DNA from: Clostridia bacterium
GTDB lineage: Bacteria; Bacillota; Clostridia; Christensenellales; Aristaeellaceae
DNA length: 64,000 nucleotides
Reading direction: 5' to 3'
Assembly (NCBI GenBank): GCA_017543905.1
Contig: JAFYFC010000023.1
Location: 1 to 64,000 of the forward strand
Position numbers and translations under genes: made by a program. The notes under the pieces were generated by a model. The model saw only the letters and a list, made by a program, of their open reading frames with translations. It was not told where the DNA came from and did no database searches. Numbering within the stretch: the stretch's first letter is position 1; each line of letters starts with the position of its first letter. Positions 43,102-52,729 of this stretch are shown piece by piece.

Positions 43102-44631
43102 TCAGCCCCAGTATTTTGCGTCTATCATACGGTACTGCAGCGCTTCGCTGATATGCGCGGGAGAAATGTCTTTTTCGTTTGCAAGATCAGCTATAGTCCT
43201 TGCGACCTTAAGGACTCTGGTGTATGCGCGGTTGCTCAGCCCCATCTTTTCGCTGGCCGCATTTATAATCTGTCTTGCCTGTGCAGACAGACCGCAGTAG
43301 CGGTTTAACGTGTTCGCGTTAAGCCGCGCATTGCAGGTTATGCCGTCCGCCTTATAGCGTTCGCGCTGCAGCGCTCTGGCCGCTTCGACCTCTTTGCGAA
43401 TTTCGGAGGACGATTTCCCCGGTTTTTCGTCGGCCAGTCTTTCCGGCGGAATGGATTCGACCTCGATATGCATATCTATCCTGTCCAACAGCGGCCCGGA
43501 AATCCGGCTCAGGTAACGCTTTATGTCGAGCGGCGTGCAGCGGCACTGCTTCGTGCGGCTGCCATAATTGCCGCAGGGGCAGGGGTTCATCGAGCAGATA
43601 AGCATAAATTCGCTTGGATATGTGCTCTGAGCGTGAATGCGCGTAACTGTTACGAAGCCGTCCTCCATAGGCTGCCTGAGCGCCTCAAGTACGTCCCGGC
43701 GGTATTCAGGCAGCTCGTCCAAAAACAGCACGCCGTTATGCGCTTTGCTGATTTCGCCGGGCAGGGCGTGCAGACCGCCGCCTATCAGCGAAACATGAGA
43801 CGCAGTGTGATGCGGCGAGCGAAACGGCCTTTCAGTGAATAAGCCGCCCTCAGGTATGCTTCCGGCAACGGAATGTATGCGCGTAGTGATAAGCGCCTCT
43901 TCAAACGTCATATCCGGCAGTATCGAGGGCATACAGCGCGCCATGAGCGTTTTGCCGGAGCCGGGCGGCCCTACGAGCAGCACGTTGTGCCCGCCCGCCG
44001 CGGCTATTTCGAGCGCGCGTTTGGCGCTCTCCTGACCCTTGACGTTTTTAAAATCTGACGTATATACTCTTTCGCCTAAAAGCTGTCTGTAGGTGATCGT
44101 TTCTACAGGGCTTATCGGAGCTTTGCCGGACAGATGGCTGACTACCTGCCAAAGGTTTTCTGCCGGTATGACAGTTATGCCGTCGACACAGGCGACCTCC
44201 TGCGCGTTCGCTTTAGGCAGTATGACAGTCTTTATGCCATCCTGCCTTGCGGATATCACGATCGGCAGCGCACCCCGCATGGGTCTTAATAGTCCATCGA
44301 GCGAAAGCTCGCCCATTATTGCGATGTGCCTTATCGTCTCAGGGTTCACAAATTTGCAGCACGCGAGTATGGATATCGCGATCGGCAGGTCGAAGGAGGT
44401 GCTTTCTTTTTTGATGTCTGCCGGCGCGAGATTTACGACAAGCCTGTCTCCGGGAAACTCGTAGCCCGCGTTTCTGAGCGCGGACTTTATCCTCTCTCTG
44501 GATTCCTTGACAGAAGTATCCGGCAGACCGACCATTTCAAACGCAGGCAAACCGTTGGACAGATTTGCTTCCACGGTTACGCATATACCGTCTATACCGC
44601 TTAGCGCGTAGCAGAGTGTCTTCGCGAGCAT
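43102..44631 (-). CDS. YifB/ComM family Mg-chelatase-like AAA+ ATPase
   Basis: The 509-residue protein has an N-terminal ribosomal-S5-like domain, a AAA+ core with Walker A GPPGSGKTLM near residue 215, Walker B LFLDELPE, and a zinc-binding insert MNPCPCGNYGSRTKQCRC, then the C-terminal Mg-chelatase domain. ComM relatives are branch-migration helicases that help integrate foreign DNA during transformation. The ATG at 44631 follows AAGGAGAC; an upstream-extended frame to 44721 overlaps the glycosyltransferase gene and is rejected. It lies 10 bases after the glycosyltransferase stop, so it shares its transcript. Confidence 0.92.
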   Translation of the reverse strand: MLAKTLCYALSGIDGICVTVEANLSNGLPAFEMVGLPDTSVKESRERIKSALRNAGYEFPGDRLVVNLAPADIKKESTSFDLPIAISILACCKFVNPETIRHIAIMGELSLDGLLRPMRGALPIVISARQDGIKTVILPKANAQEVACVDGITVIPAENLWQVVSHLSGKAPISPVETITYRQLLGERVYTSDFKNVKGQESAKRALEIAAAGGHNVLLVGPPGSGKTLMARCMPSILPDMTFEEALITTRIHSVAGSIPEGGLFTERPFRSPHHTASHVSLIGGGLHALPGEISKAHNGVLFLDELPEYRRDVLEALRQPMEDGFVTVTRIHAQSTYPSEFMLICSMNPCPCGNYGSRTKQCRCTPLDIKRYLSRISGPLLDRIDMHIEVESIPPERLADEKPGKSSSEIRKEVEAARALQRERYKADGITCNARLNANTLNRYCGLSAQARQIINAASEKMGLSNRAYTRVLKVARTIADLANEKDISPAHISEALQYRMIDAKYWG

Positions 44632-44641
44632 TTGTGTCTCC

Positions 44642-47600
44642 TTACTGCAGGGCAAAATTATACCAGTCGAACCAGCGCAGCTTAAGCGCGTACTCATACG
44701 TACACGGATAGCCAGATTCAAGCGGATAGAACATTATAAACAGTATGAGCGCAGCACATACGAGCGCGCCTGCAAACGCGTACGCGCCGATTTTGTATTC
44801 TCTGCCGCGGCTTGCAAGCATGCCTATAACTATCACTGTCGCGGTTATAATAAACGGTACGCTCGCAAAATAATGATAGATGAATGTGGAGCGCGGCACA
44901 AGCACCCACGGCAGGAACTGAGAAGCGAAGCCTATCGCAGTGATAAGCAGAGACTTATCGGGATGCTTGAGCGTTACGAGCATGATCAGCATGATTATGA
45001 GCATAACGAGCCCTATCCACCAGACTGCCGGATTGCCCATGCAGGAAATCGAAGATACCATTCCGTTAAGCCCGTACGCTTTATCCGCCGAATAATACCA
45101 CATGGGCTTTACGATAAGCGGCCATTCGTACCACGGAGATTTGAAGAAATGCGAATCCACAAGCCGCGAATGGTAACTGTACATGTCCTGCTGCAGCTGC
45201 CAGACCTTCCGCAGGGTAAGTCCGTCCGGATTGCTTCGGAAGTGCCAGTAATAGCTGAAATAGTATATAAGCAGCGGCACAAGAATGAACATAACGACGC
45301 AAAACGCGAGCGTTATCACTATTTCCCGCACAAAATTTCCGGACGATACGCCTTCGTCCTGAGCGCGCTTAAGCTTAATATGCTCATAAACACGCTTTCC
45401 AAGGCTTATAAACAGGATTATCGCAAGCCCGGCGCTCGCATAAATGCCCGTCCATTTACTCGCCCACGCAAGCCCCATGCATATGCCGGACAAGCCCAAA
45501 GGCACGAGCTTCCGAGTAAGCTTTATGCTGCGCGGCGCCATATAGGCGTATCTTATCATAAACAGATACATCGCGATTATGAAAAACACGGGATAGGTAT
45601 CGATCGTCGCTATGCGCGTCTGTGTGAAATGCATGGAATCGAGCGCGAGCAAAAGCGTGCCCAGCAGCGAAAGCCGTGAATTGCCGGTAAGCTGCTTTAT
45701 AAACAGGTAGAACAGCGGAAGCATGAGCACGCCGAACAGCGTTCCCGAGAAGCGCCAGCCGAACGGCGTCATGCCGAATGCTTTTATGCCCAACGCGATA
45801 AACAGCTTGCCCAGATGCGGATGGCTCCATTCGAGTATGTCCTCGGACGGATAACCGTGCAGGAGCTCGTATGCCGTGCGCGCATGATAAATCTCGTCAA
45901 AATACATTCCGTTATAATAGCTCGGAGTAAGCGCGACGGTATCCTGTTCGTTGCAGAGCGCGGAATAAGCCGTGTTTTCAGCGCTGCCGTATACGGATGT
46001 AATACTGTATGGGCTGTTTGAATATATATCTATGAACGCGGCTTCGTTTATAATCAGCCCTCTGCCCTGAGACGTCAAACGCAGATAGCGGGACGTCTGC
46101 AGCGGATAAGTACTGATAGTTGACGCATAACGCAGCTGCGGCATATCGTAATCAATCGATACCTCGCTGTCTAAAGCGGAGTCGTACATGACCGAGCCGT
46201 CGCGGGTTTTTGGGACGAACCAGTGCCATGAATACATGCTCGCGTATTCGACGTCCGCATATGCTTCTTCGGTCCAATTCTCGCCGTCGTTTGAAAGCGC
46301 AACTGTGAATTTGGTATTTGTGATCCCGCAGAAGTATGTAAAGCGGTATGTCTTTACTTCGCCCAGATCAAATACTACCTGCTCTCCGTACGCGCTGCTC
46401 GTCCACGCGTTTTGCGGCGAAGCTGTCGTTCCGAGATTTGTGAACGCAAGCACGCCGTACGCAAGCGTGACAAGCGTGACCGCAAGCGCTTCAAGCCGCG
46501 TAATATTAAGCCTGTAATCACGGCGCAGCCAGCGGTTTTTGTTTGTCAGCGCTGCCTGAGCGCTTTCGTATTCGAACGGCTTAACGTGCTTCAGTACAAG
46601 TATGTCGAACGCGATCACCGTTATATACAACGACCCCGCAACATTCAAAGCGCTTACGGCGGCGTTAAGCACGTGCTCGCTTTCCTGCAGGAAGCCGTAA
46701 TCCCTGAACTCAAATATTGTGCCCCATCTGAGCACGAGGTATATATTCAGAAACTGCGTAAGCGTGGTAAGTATGCAGTATGGCAGTATACGCCTGTCGC
46801 GCAGCGCGCTGTATGCAAGTATGCCTAATCCGATCGCCGGGAACAGATACCTTTCGTGCATCATTGGCGCAAATGAGTATATAAGCGCTATCAGCACGGT
46901 TCCGGCAAGCGGCAAGGCCTCTCTCTTGCGGGCCGCGACGCACAGGAACGAGGCATATACGCACGCAAGCGCGAGCATCACATATGAGAACACGCTCCAG
47001 AAGCCTGTCTCCATCAGATGCTTGTTCATGCCCAGCAGCGTATACAGGTTACAGGCGTTCAGCGCGTAATACGGATACGAGCCCGCCGTACCGAACATGA
47101 GATCGATTATCCACTTATACGGATAAACGACAAACTCTCTCCACCAGCTGCGCTGACCACCGTTCATGAGCCATACGTAGGTCGAATCGAGCTCGTCAAG
47201 TCCGGCTGTCTGGATTATCCATGTGCGCACGTTCGTCGCGAATGGAAAGCAGATCAAATAGATGAGCGCAAACGCCGCAAGCAGTCCTATGCATGCGCGT
47301 TTTATCTGTTTGCGGTTCCTGACGCAATCGACGATGACCATAACAAGCCCGACAGGCCCGAACATAAGCGCCTGCGGCTTGGTAAGCATGGCGATTGCAA
47401 AAACCGGCAGAGCGAATTCCCATCTGCCTTTTATGCCCAGAAACACGGTAATGATCAGCAAAAGCGTAAGCAGACTGTCCGCCTGACCCCACGCCGAGGT
47501 ATCGATAATGTACGCCGGATTAAACAGTATCAAGGCTGCGAGCAGCAGACTGCCGGTATGTCCAAGACGTTTGCGGCTGAACGCATAGACGAACTGCGCA

Positions 47601-48634
47601 GTCACAAGATCGCTTATTATAGGCAGCAGCTTGACCAGAACCACGTGTCCAGTCGAATAGGGCGTTATGCCCAGCAGCTGCCTTATATAGCTTATCCCGC
47701 CCAGCAGCAGCATATATACAGGCGGATAATCGTGAAAGCCGGTGTCCGCGTAGAATTTAAAGCCCTGCTTCGCCATGGATTCGCTCCAGCCGAGGAAGCA
47801 GTTGATATCCACGGCATAGCCGTATACCTCGCGCGCAACGTACAGCCTTACCGCAAGCGCAAGTACGTTTAACACGGCAAGCGCTGCGATGTTTTCAAAT
47901 GTAACGCTGCGCTTTTTTTCGGTCTTGACGGCCTCGGCGTTTCTGCGTTTGACCGCCGTATATACGGCAGTGAACGCAAGACCCATTATAAACGTATACA
48001 GCGTCCACTCCTCGGTTTTGCGTTCAGGCAGCTCCGTCTCGTTTTCATCGGCTTCAAAGCTTCGGTAATCCACGGGCTCATATGTAGCGAAGCTCACCGC
48101 ATATCTTGTATCGTCAGAAAGCTGCGTGACCTCGACGTCCTTAAACCACACTTCTCCCGAGCTGGTAGCGCTGTAACCGCCCAGCCGCAGCGCGACCGTA
48201 ATATAATGCTGATCGCTGCCCGCAGTTCCGTACAGGTCCAGGTATTCCCAGTTTCCGTTTGTATCATACACAGAAAGCGAGGTCGCGGAGGAATTCATGA
48301 CGCTGATATTCGCGCCTTTTCCGTCCGTAGAGCAGCCGTTTGCGAGCACCCGGCAGGAAAGCAGATAGCTTTTGCCCGGCTCGACCTCTATATCCTGTAT
48401 CCAGCGCGCGTCGTTTGCTTCATACGAGCAAATATAAAGCAGGCTGTTGCCGTCAGCGTCTGACGCTACGGCAAAATCAGACGCAAACGAATCCCATGAA
48501 TCGGTTTGCCAGCCGTCCGGCAGAGCGCTGCCGTCTTTGAAATCGAAAGCCGGATTGTATATCAGATTTTCAGCAAATGAACCGGTATACAGCAGCATAA
48601 TCAGTGCTGCGATAATAACAAGCGTCTTTTTCAT
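44642..48634 (-). CDS. Giant double GT-C glycosyltransferase with carbohydrate-binding modules (PMT-type C-terminus)
   Basis: The 1330-residue protein has a signal peptide (1-21) and an extracytoplasmic beta-sandwich carbohydrate-binding module (about 22-170). Next are a membrane helix (near 215) and a first multi-helix GT-C domain (about 250-700) opening with VDINCFLGWSESM and YPPVYM. A discoidin-like module (about 740-870, TSSAYGEQVVFDLGEV) follows, then a second GT-C domain of protein-O-mannosyltransferase type (about 900-1330) with MYFDEIYHARTAYELL and SHPHLGKLFIALG. Such enzymes transfer a lipid-phosphate-linked sugar outside the membrane. Both GT-C domains in one chain is unusual. yifB follows after 10 bases. 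Confidence 0.88.
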   Translation of the reverse strand: MKKTLVIIAALIMLLYTGSFAENLIYNPAFDFKDGSALPDGWQTDSWDSFASDFAVASDADGNSLLYICSYEANDARWIQDIEVEPGKSYLLSCRVLANGCSTDGKGANISVMNSSATSLSVYDTNGNWEYLDLYGTAGSDQHYITVALRLGGYSATSSGEVWFKDVEVTQLSDDTRYAVSFATYEPVDYRSFEADENETELPERKTEEWTLYTFIMGLAFTAVYTAVKRRNAEAVKTEKKRSVTFENIAALAVLNVLALAVRLYVAREVYGYAVDINCFLGWSESMAKQGFKFYADTGFHDYPPVYMLLLGGISYIRQLLGITPYSTGHVVLVKLLPIISDLVTAQFVYAFSRKRLGHTGSLLLAALILFNPAYIIDTSAWGQADSLLTLLLIITVFLGIKGRWEFALPVFAIAMLTKPQALMFGPVGLVMVIVDCVRNRKQIKRACIGLLAAFALIYLICFPFATNVRTWIIQTAGLDELDSTYVWLMNGGQRSWWREFVVYPYKWIIDLMFGTAGSYPYYALNACNLYTLLGMNKHLMETGFWSVFSYVMLALACVYASFLCVAARKREALPLAGTVLIALIYSFAPMMHERYLFPAIGLGILAYSALRDRRILPYCILTTLTQFLNIYLVLRWGTIFEFRDYGFLQESEHVLNAAVSALNVAGSLYITVIAFDILVLKHVKPFEYESAQAALTNKNRWLRRDYRLNITRLEALAVTLVTLAYGVLAFTNLGTTASPQNAWTSSAYGEQVVFDLGEVKTYRFTYFCGITNTKFTVALSNDGENWTEEAYADVEYASMYSWHWFVPKTRDGSVMYDSALDSEVSIDYDMPQLRYASTISTYPLQTSRYLRLTSQGRGLIINEAAFIDIYSNSPYSITSVYGSAENTAYSALCNEQDTVALTPSYYNGMYFDEIYHARTAYELLHGYPSEDILEWSHPHLGKLFIALGIKAFGMTPFGWRFSGTLFGVLMLPLFYLFIKQLTGNSRLSLLGTLLLALDSMHFTQTRIATIDTYPVFFIIAMYLFMIRYAYMAPRSIKLTRKLVPLGLSGICMGLAWASKWTGIYASAGLAIILFISLGKRVYEHIKLKRAQDEGVSSGNFVREIVITLAFCVVMFILVPLLIYYFSYYWHFRSNPDGLTLRKVWQLQQDMYSYHSRLVDSHFFKSPWYEWPLIVKPMWYYSADKAYGLNGMVSSISCMGNPAVWWIGLVMLIIMLIMLVTLKHPDKSLLITAIGFASQFLPWVLVPRSTFIYHYFASVPFIITATVIVIGMLASRGREYKIGAYAFAGALVCAALILFIMFYPLESGYPCTYEYALKLRWFDWYNFALQ

Positions 48635-48645
48635 GCGATCCTCTT

Positions 48646-49008
48646 TTATCTCATCATGCCGGTTGCGTCAAAAGCGTTTTTGATGTATTTAAGCTCGCCC
48701 TTATAAATCGCCGCAACGTCAAAGCGTATGCTTGAGTTGAGCAGCTTGTTCTTCTTTAAATAATTCACCGCTGCGCGCATAATGGAACGCTGCTTGAACG
48801 GCGTGACCGCTTCGGCGGGCATGCCGTATTTGCTGCTCGTACGTTCCTTGACCTCGATAAAAACCGTCACCGAGCCGTCGCGCGCAATTATGTCTATCTC
48901 TTCCTTGCCGCTAAAATAGTTGCGTGCCAGCACACGCATGCCCTGTTCTGTTATGTACTCGCAGGCCATCCGTTCGCCCTCGTCGCCTGCCTGTTTCGTA
49001 TTCGTCAT
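48646..49008 (-). CDS. YraN family protein (UPF0102 endonuclease-like)
   Basis: The 120-residue protein matches YraN: GEGERMACEYITEQGMRVLARNY, EEIDIIARDG and VFIEVKERTS, the restriction-endonuclease-like fold with candidate catalytic Asp and Glu-x-Lys. Its function in cells is unknown; the gene is very often beside rnhB, as here, where its ATG overlaps the rnhB stop by four bases. Length is normal. Confidence 0.93.
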   Translation of the reverse strand: MTNTKQAGDEGERMACEYITEQGMRVLARNYFSGKEEIDIIARDGSVTVFIEVKERTSSKYGMPAEAVTPFKQRSIMRAAVNYLKKNKLLNSSIRFDVAAIYKGELKYIKNAFDATGMMR

Positions 49009-49631
49009 ATCAGATTTTTTATGAAGCTGCGCCTGTGCAGCTCGCAGGGGCCAGAGCGCTTTAGCGCTTCTATGTGTTCCTGCGTACCGTAGCCCTTGTT
49101 GGATGCAAAGCCGTACTCAGGATATTTTTCATCCATCTCCTTCATATAACGGTCGCGCTCGACCTTGGCGACGATGGACGCAGCTGCTATCATATAGCTT
49201 TTAGCGTCTCCCTTTATTATGCTTTCGTATCTGCACGGAAGCTTTAATCCGCTTACCGCGTCTACCAGGATAACGTCGCCGGCAAAGCCGGACGCGCATG
49301 CCTCCATCGCTTTTTTCGTCGCGTTCAGTATGTTTATTTCGTCAATTTCGTCCTGCCAAATCCAGGCGGTTTTTGCGTACGCCGCACGCTCGATAATCTG
49401 CGGATAGAGCTCCTCGCGCTTTTTTTCGCTTAGCTTTTTGGAGTCGTCAATTCCCGGAATAAGCTCCGAAAGCGGCAGACATACGCATGCAGTCACTACG
49501 GGGCCCGCCAACGGTCCGCGCCCCACCTCGTCTATGCCTGCAATAAGTATATTACGTCCCGCTTCTTCTGTCAATCGCTTTTCGATAACAGTCATGCGTT
49601 CGAGCTTCTGAACGCTGCTTTCACGCGCCAT
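49005..49631 (-). CDS. rnhB: Ribonuclease HII
   Basis: The 208-residue enzyme has the RNase HII signature IAGIDEVGRGPLAGPVV (catalytic Asp and Glu near residues 33-35), DAVSGLKLP and AAASIVAKVERDRYM. It removes ribonucleotides from DNA:RNA hybrids. The ATG at 49631 follows GAAAGGATA and starts right after the rbgA stop; the longer frame to 49685 overlaps rbgA and is rejected. It is part of the rbgA-rnhB-yraN unit conserved in Firmicutes. Confidence 0.96.
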   Translation of the reverse strand: MARESSVQKLERMTVIEKRLTEEAGRNILIAGIDEVGRGPLAGPVVTACVCLPLSELIPGIDDSKKLSEKKREELYPQIIERAAYAKTAWIWQDEIDEINILNATKKAMEACASGFAGDVILVDAVSGLKLPCRYESIIKGDAKSYMIAAASIVAKVERDRYMKEMDEKYPEYGFASNKGYGTQEHIEALKRSGPCELHRRSFIKNLI

Positions 49632-49632
49632 G

Positions 49633-50478
49633 TTATATCCTTTCAAGCGAAATCCGTCCAAGCTTGCCTGCGCGGAATTCGTCAAGTATCAGCGCTGCAG
49701 CGCGCGCGGTATCGTACCTGCCGCCCGAAAGCAGCCAGCCTCTTCCAATGCAGCATTTCTCCAGCAGCTCGTCTTCGTGCGCCTCGGATATATCCGAAGG
49801 CAGATTGAATCTTTCGGTAACGGCCTCCGGTTTTATCAAGAGCAGTTCCTTTATAAGCTCCCGCGCAAGCGTTTCGGTATCAAGGATATCGTCCTTAACC
49901 GACCCGAGAAATGCAAGCCGTCTTGCGCCCTGCTCGTCGTCGAGCTTCGGCCACAGCATACCGGGCGTATCGAGAAGCTCAAGATACGGGTTGATTTTCA
50001 CCCATTGATTCGAGCGTGTCACTCCGGGTCTGTCGGAGGCTTTTGCTATATTCTGACCCTTAAGGCGGTTGATAAATGTGGATTTGCCCACATTCGGTAT
50101 GCCTACTACCATAAGCCGCACTGTTTTGTTTACGCCGCGCGCGCTCAGGCGTTCGACCTTCGCTTTTGTGGCAGCGCCGATCGCCTTTAGTATATCGGCA
50201 GTCTTCCCGCCTGTGGATTTGAACTGCAACGCGCAAATACCCTTGTTTTCAAAATGCCTTAGCCATGCGGCGGTGAATGTTTGCTCCGCAAGGTCGGATT
50301 TGTTTAACACGAGTATATGCGCTTTGCCGCGCGTCATCGCGTTCAAAACAGGATTTCTTGTGGAATGCGGCGCGCGTGCGTCCGCAAGCTCTATAACCGC
50401 GTCGACGAGCCGCAGCTGTGTTTCCAGCGCGCGACGGGTCTTCGCCATATGACCCGGATACCAATTTATCTCTGACAT
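49633..50478 (-). CDS. rbgA: Ribosome biogenesis GTPase RbgA (YlqF)
   Basis: The 281-residue protein is a circularly permuted GTPase: INWYPGHMAK at the N-terminus, G4 NKSD, then G1 GIPNVGKST and G3 DTPG, with the C-terminal ANTAR-like RNA-binding domain. It acts in late assembly of the large ribosomal subunit. ATG 50478 begins the family-typical N-terminus; the longer frame to 50601 would cross the rplS terminator. The order rplS-rbgA-rnhB is classic for Firmicutes, but here a hairpin lies between rplS and rbgA. Confidence 0.95.
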   Translation of the reverse strand: MSEINWYPGHMAKTRRALETQLRLVDAVIELADARAPHSTRNPVLNAMTRGKAHILVLNKSDLAEQTFTAAWLRHFENKGICALQFKSTGGKTADILKAIGAATKAKVERLSARGVNKTVRLMVVGIPNVGKSTFINRLKGQNIAKASDRPGVTRSNQWVKINPYLELLDTPGMLWPKLDDEQGARRLAFLGSVKDDILDTETLARELIKELLLIKPEAVTERFNLPSDISEAHEDELLEKCCIGRGWLLSGGRYDTARAAALILDEFRAGKLGRISLERI

Positions 50479-50498
50479 AATACCGCTTTCTGTAATAT

Positions 50499-50530
50499 AA
50501 AGCAAAAGACCGCCGTAAGCGGTCTTTGCT
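50499..50530 (-). terminator. Terminator or attenuator between rplS and rbgA
   Basis: AAAGACCGC (50505-50513) pairs with GCGGTCTTT (50519-50527) across a CGTAA loop; on the minus strand it is followed by TTGCTTTAT. It lies between the rplS stop and the rbgA start, so rbgA transcription depends on read-through or another start. Confidence 0.75.
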
Positions 50531-50539
50531 GTGGTGTTG

Positions 50540-50881
50540 TTACGCGTTCTTGACCTTTGCCGCTTTGCCGCTGCGCTCACGCAGATAGTAAAGCTTTGCA
50601 CGGCGAACCTTGCCCTTGCGGGTAACGGTTATACTGTCAACGCGCGGAGAATGCAGCGGAAAAGTCCTTTCAACGCCTACGCCGTAAGAAGTGCGGCGGA
50701 CGGTAAAGGTTTCACGGCATGATCCGTTACGTCTTGCGATTACAACTCCTTCGAAAGCCTGCAGACGCTCACGCGTACCTTCGACAACCTTGACCTGCAC
50801 CTTTACGGTGTCGCCGATATGGAATGCAGGGGTGTCCTTGCGAAGCTGCGCTTCCTCAATGGAACGGATAATCTCATTCAT
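50540..50881 (-). CDS. rplS: Large ribosomal subunit protein bL19
   Basis: The 113-residue protein is L19: [28 protein letters not shown] near residue 24, [21 protein letters not shown] and a basic C-terminus ([17 protein letters not shown]). It sits at the subunit interface of the ribosome. ATG 50881 has an AAAGGAGG site. It has its own promoter and a roughly 70-base leader. Length is standard. Confidence 0.98.
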   Translation of the reverse strand: MNEIIRSIEEAQLRKDTPAFHIGDTVKVQVKVVEGTRERLQAFEGVVIARRNGSCRETFTVRRTSYGVGVERTFPLHSPRVDSITVTRKGKVRRAKLYYLRERSGKAAKVKNA

Positions 50882-50954
50882 ATGCGATATCCTCCTTTCC
50901 TCACAAGGGCGTTCATCAACGGTTATTTTTCGCCAGCGGAGCGCCCGATATCAC
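50882..50954 (-). promoter_or_regulatory. Leader of rplS, possible L19 leader RNA
   Basis: The roughly 73-base leader can form a GGGCG/CGCCC-closed stem before the AAAGGAGG site. Firmicute rplS genes often carry an autoregulatory L19 leader; I cannot confirm the consensus structure by eye. Confidence 0.3.
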
Positions 50955-50960
50955 TTATCT

Positions 50961-50989
50961 ATTATACTGTTTTAGCGCATGAAACGCAA
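50961..50989 (-). promoter_or_regulatory. Promoter of rplS
   Basis: On the minus strand TTGCGT (50984-50989) and a perfect TATAAT (50961-50966) are 17 bases apart, just beyond the cdsA stop. Confidence 0.75.
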
Positions 50990-50990
50990 G

Positions 50991-51809
50991 TCAAATCTTC
51001 GTAAATTCCTGCACGATCGCGTAAATCATATATACGGTCGGTATCGCGAACAGCTCGCTGTCTATGCGGTCGAGCATGCCGCCGTGCCCCGGAATAAGAT
51101 TGGAATAGTCCTTAATGCCGCATTCACGCTTTATCGAGGATGCGGCAAGATCTCCCAGCGCACCCGCAAGCGAAGCGAACAGGGCGGCTGTGACCTCTGC
51201 CCATATCGGCAGCACGTTCCTGCCGAAGGGCTTCAGTATGACGTGCACCAGAAGACCCGATACAGTACCCATAATCAGGCCGCACACAAGACCTTCGACT
51301 GTCTTTTTAGGGCTGATATGCGGCGAAAGCTTGTGCTTGCCGAACAGCTTTCCGCCCAACAGCGCAAATGTATCGCACACTACTGCGGGCAATATGCTGT
51401 TCAGCATGACCGCTGCCCAAAGGTACTGGTTCGACGCGACATACACGACCAGCATAAGCGGCGACATCGGATACGCGCACACGCACAAGGTCGCAAGCAC
51501 GTCCCTCACTGTATGCCTGTTTGCAAGGATCATCTCACCGAACACGCACACAAGCATTATCATAAATACCGGAAACGCCCAGCCCTCCTTGCCGTCGCCT
51601 ATGTAGATGAGAGCCGAGCAAACGACGCCGGTTACGTATACGTACCAGATCATGACGTTGTGTCCGGTATTCCTGAACGCGTTTTTCATTTCGCGGCAGG
51701 ACAGCAGAGTGCAGATAATGAAAAACAGCAGTCTCGTTTCATCGCAAAGCAGCACCATCGTGAGCATTATTGCGATAAAAATCAGCGCGGAAATGATCCT
51801 CTGCTTCAT
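50991..51809 (-). CDS. cdsA: Phosphatidate cytidylyltransferase CdsA
   Basis: The 272-residue membrane enzyme has about eight helices and the full CDP-diglyceride synthetase signature near the C-terminus: SSIKRECGIKDYSNLIPGHGG followed by MLDRIDS. It makes CDP-diacylglycerol, the precursor of most phospholipids. It is not in the usual frr-uppS-cdsA-dxr cluster: here it follows psuG by seven bases and ends at the rplS promoter. Length is normal. Confidence 0.93.
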   Translation of the reverse strand: MKQRIISALIFIAIMLTMVLLCDETRLLFFIICTLLSCREMKNAFRNTGHNVMIWYVYVTGVVCSALIYIGDGKEGWAFPVFMIMLVCVFGEMILANRHTVRDVLATLCVCAYPMSPLMLVVYVASNQYLWAAVMLNSILPAVVCDTFALLGGKLFGKHKLSPHISPKKTVEGLVCGLIMGTVSGLLVHVILKPFGRNVLPIWAEVTAALFASLAGALGDLAASSIKRECGIKDYSNLIPGHGGMLDRIDSELFAIPTVYMIYAIVQEFTKI

Positions 51810-51816
51810 ATCGGCC

Positions 51817-52722
51817 TCACAGTTCGCAGCTTATACGCGCGGCGAGCGCTGCGTTGTTGTATACAAGTCTTATATTGCTTTCAAGACTGCGTCCGCCGGT
51901 CAGGCGCTGTATCCTGTCAAGCAGGAACGGCGTTATCGCCTTGCCCTTTATTCCTAGCGTATTCGCTTCCGCCACGGCGGCGTCTATGGTTTTGTTTATC
52001 TCGTCCGGATCCATCGCGTATTCCTTTGGTATGGGGTTCGCTACCAGCATACCGCCGTCAAGCCCTAACGCCAATTTGCAGTTGAACGCATCCGCCACCT
52101 CTTTGGGAGTGTCGAGTCTGTAATCCACCTTCAGGCCGCTTTTATCGGTATAGAAAGCAGGCAGCTCCTCAGTGCCGTAGCCGATTACGGAAACGCCCTT
52201 AGTTTCAAGGTATTCCAGCGTAAGCTTAAGGTCCAGAATGGACTTGCAGCCTGCGCACACAACCATGACGCTCGTATGTGCAAGCTCCTCGAGATCTGCG
52301 GAAATATCCATCGTGACCTCCGCACCCCTGTGCACTCCGCCTACGCCTCCAGTCGCGAACACCTTTATCCCCACCAAATGCGCGCCTATCATAGTGGTTG
52401 CCACGGTGGTCGCGCCGTCCATGCCCTTTGAAATAAGCACGGGCAGATCACGCCTCGACGCTTTGGTTACCTTCAGCCCGGTTTTGCCGAGGTATTCGAT
52501 CTCGTCTGCACTCGCGCCTACGGTCAGCTTGCCGCCGAGTATGCATACCGTGGCCGGCACGGCGCCGTTTTTGCGCACGATCCTTTCCACGTTAAGCGCG
52601 GTTTCCACGTTTTTCGGATACGGCATCCCGTGCGAAATGATCGTGCTTTCAAGCGCGACTACAGGCTTTCCCTCCTGTATTGCGGTCCTGACCTCGTCCG
52701 ACACCTTAAGGAATTCGTTCAT
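51817..52722 (-). CDS. psuG: Pseudouridine-5'-phosphate glycosidase
   Basis: The 301-residue enzyme matches PsuG: VVALESTIISHGMPYPKN near residue 23, KVTKASRRDLP, TTVATTMIGAHLVGIKVFATGGVGGVHRG (split by a loop near 110-135), and KAITPFLL near the end. It splits pseudouridine 5'-phosphate into uracil and ribose 5-phosphate. No psuK kinase is adjacent. It lies seven bases from both the cysteine desulfurase upstream and cdsA downstream, so these three unrelated genes look co-transcribed. Confidence 0.94.
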   Translation of the reverse strand: MNEFLKVSDEVRTAIQEGKPVVALESTIISHGMPYPKNVETALNVERIVRKNGAVPATVCILGGKLTVGASADEIEYLGKTGLKVTKASRRDLPVLISKGMDGATTVATTMIGAHLVGIKVFATGGVGGVHRGAEVTMDISADLEELAHTSVMVVCAGCKSILDLKLTLEYLETKGVSVIGYGTEELPAFYTDKSGLKVDYRLDTPKEVADAFNCKLALGLDGGMLVANPIPKEYAMDPDEINKTIDAAVAEANTLGIKGKAITPFLLDRIQRLTGGRSLESNIRLVYNNAALAARISCEL

Positions 52723-52729
52723 AATAGCC

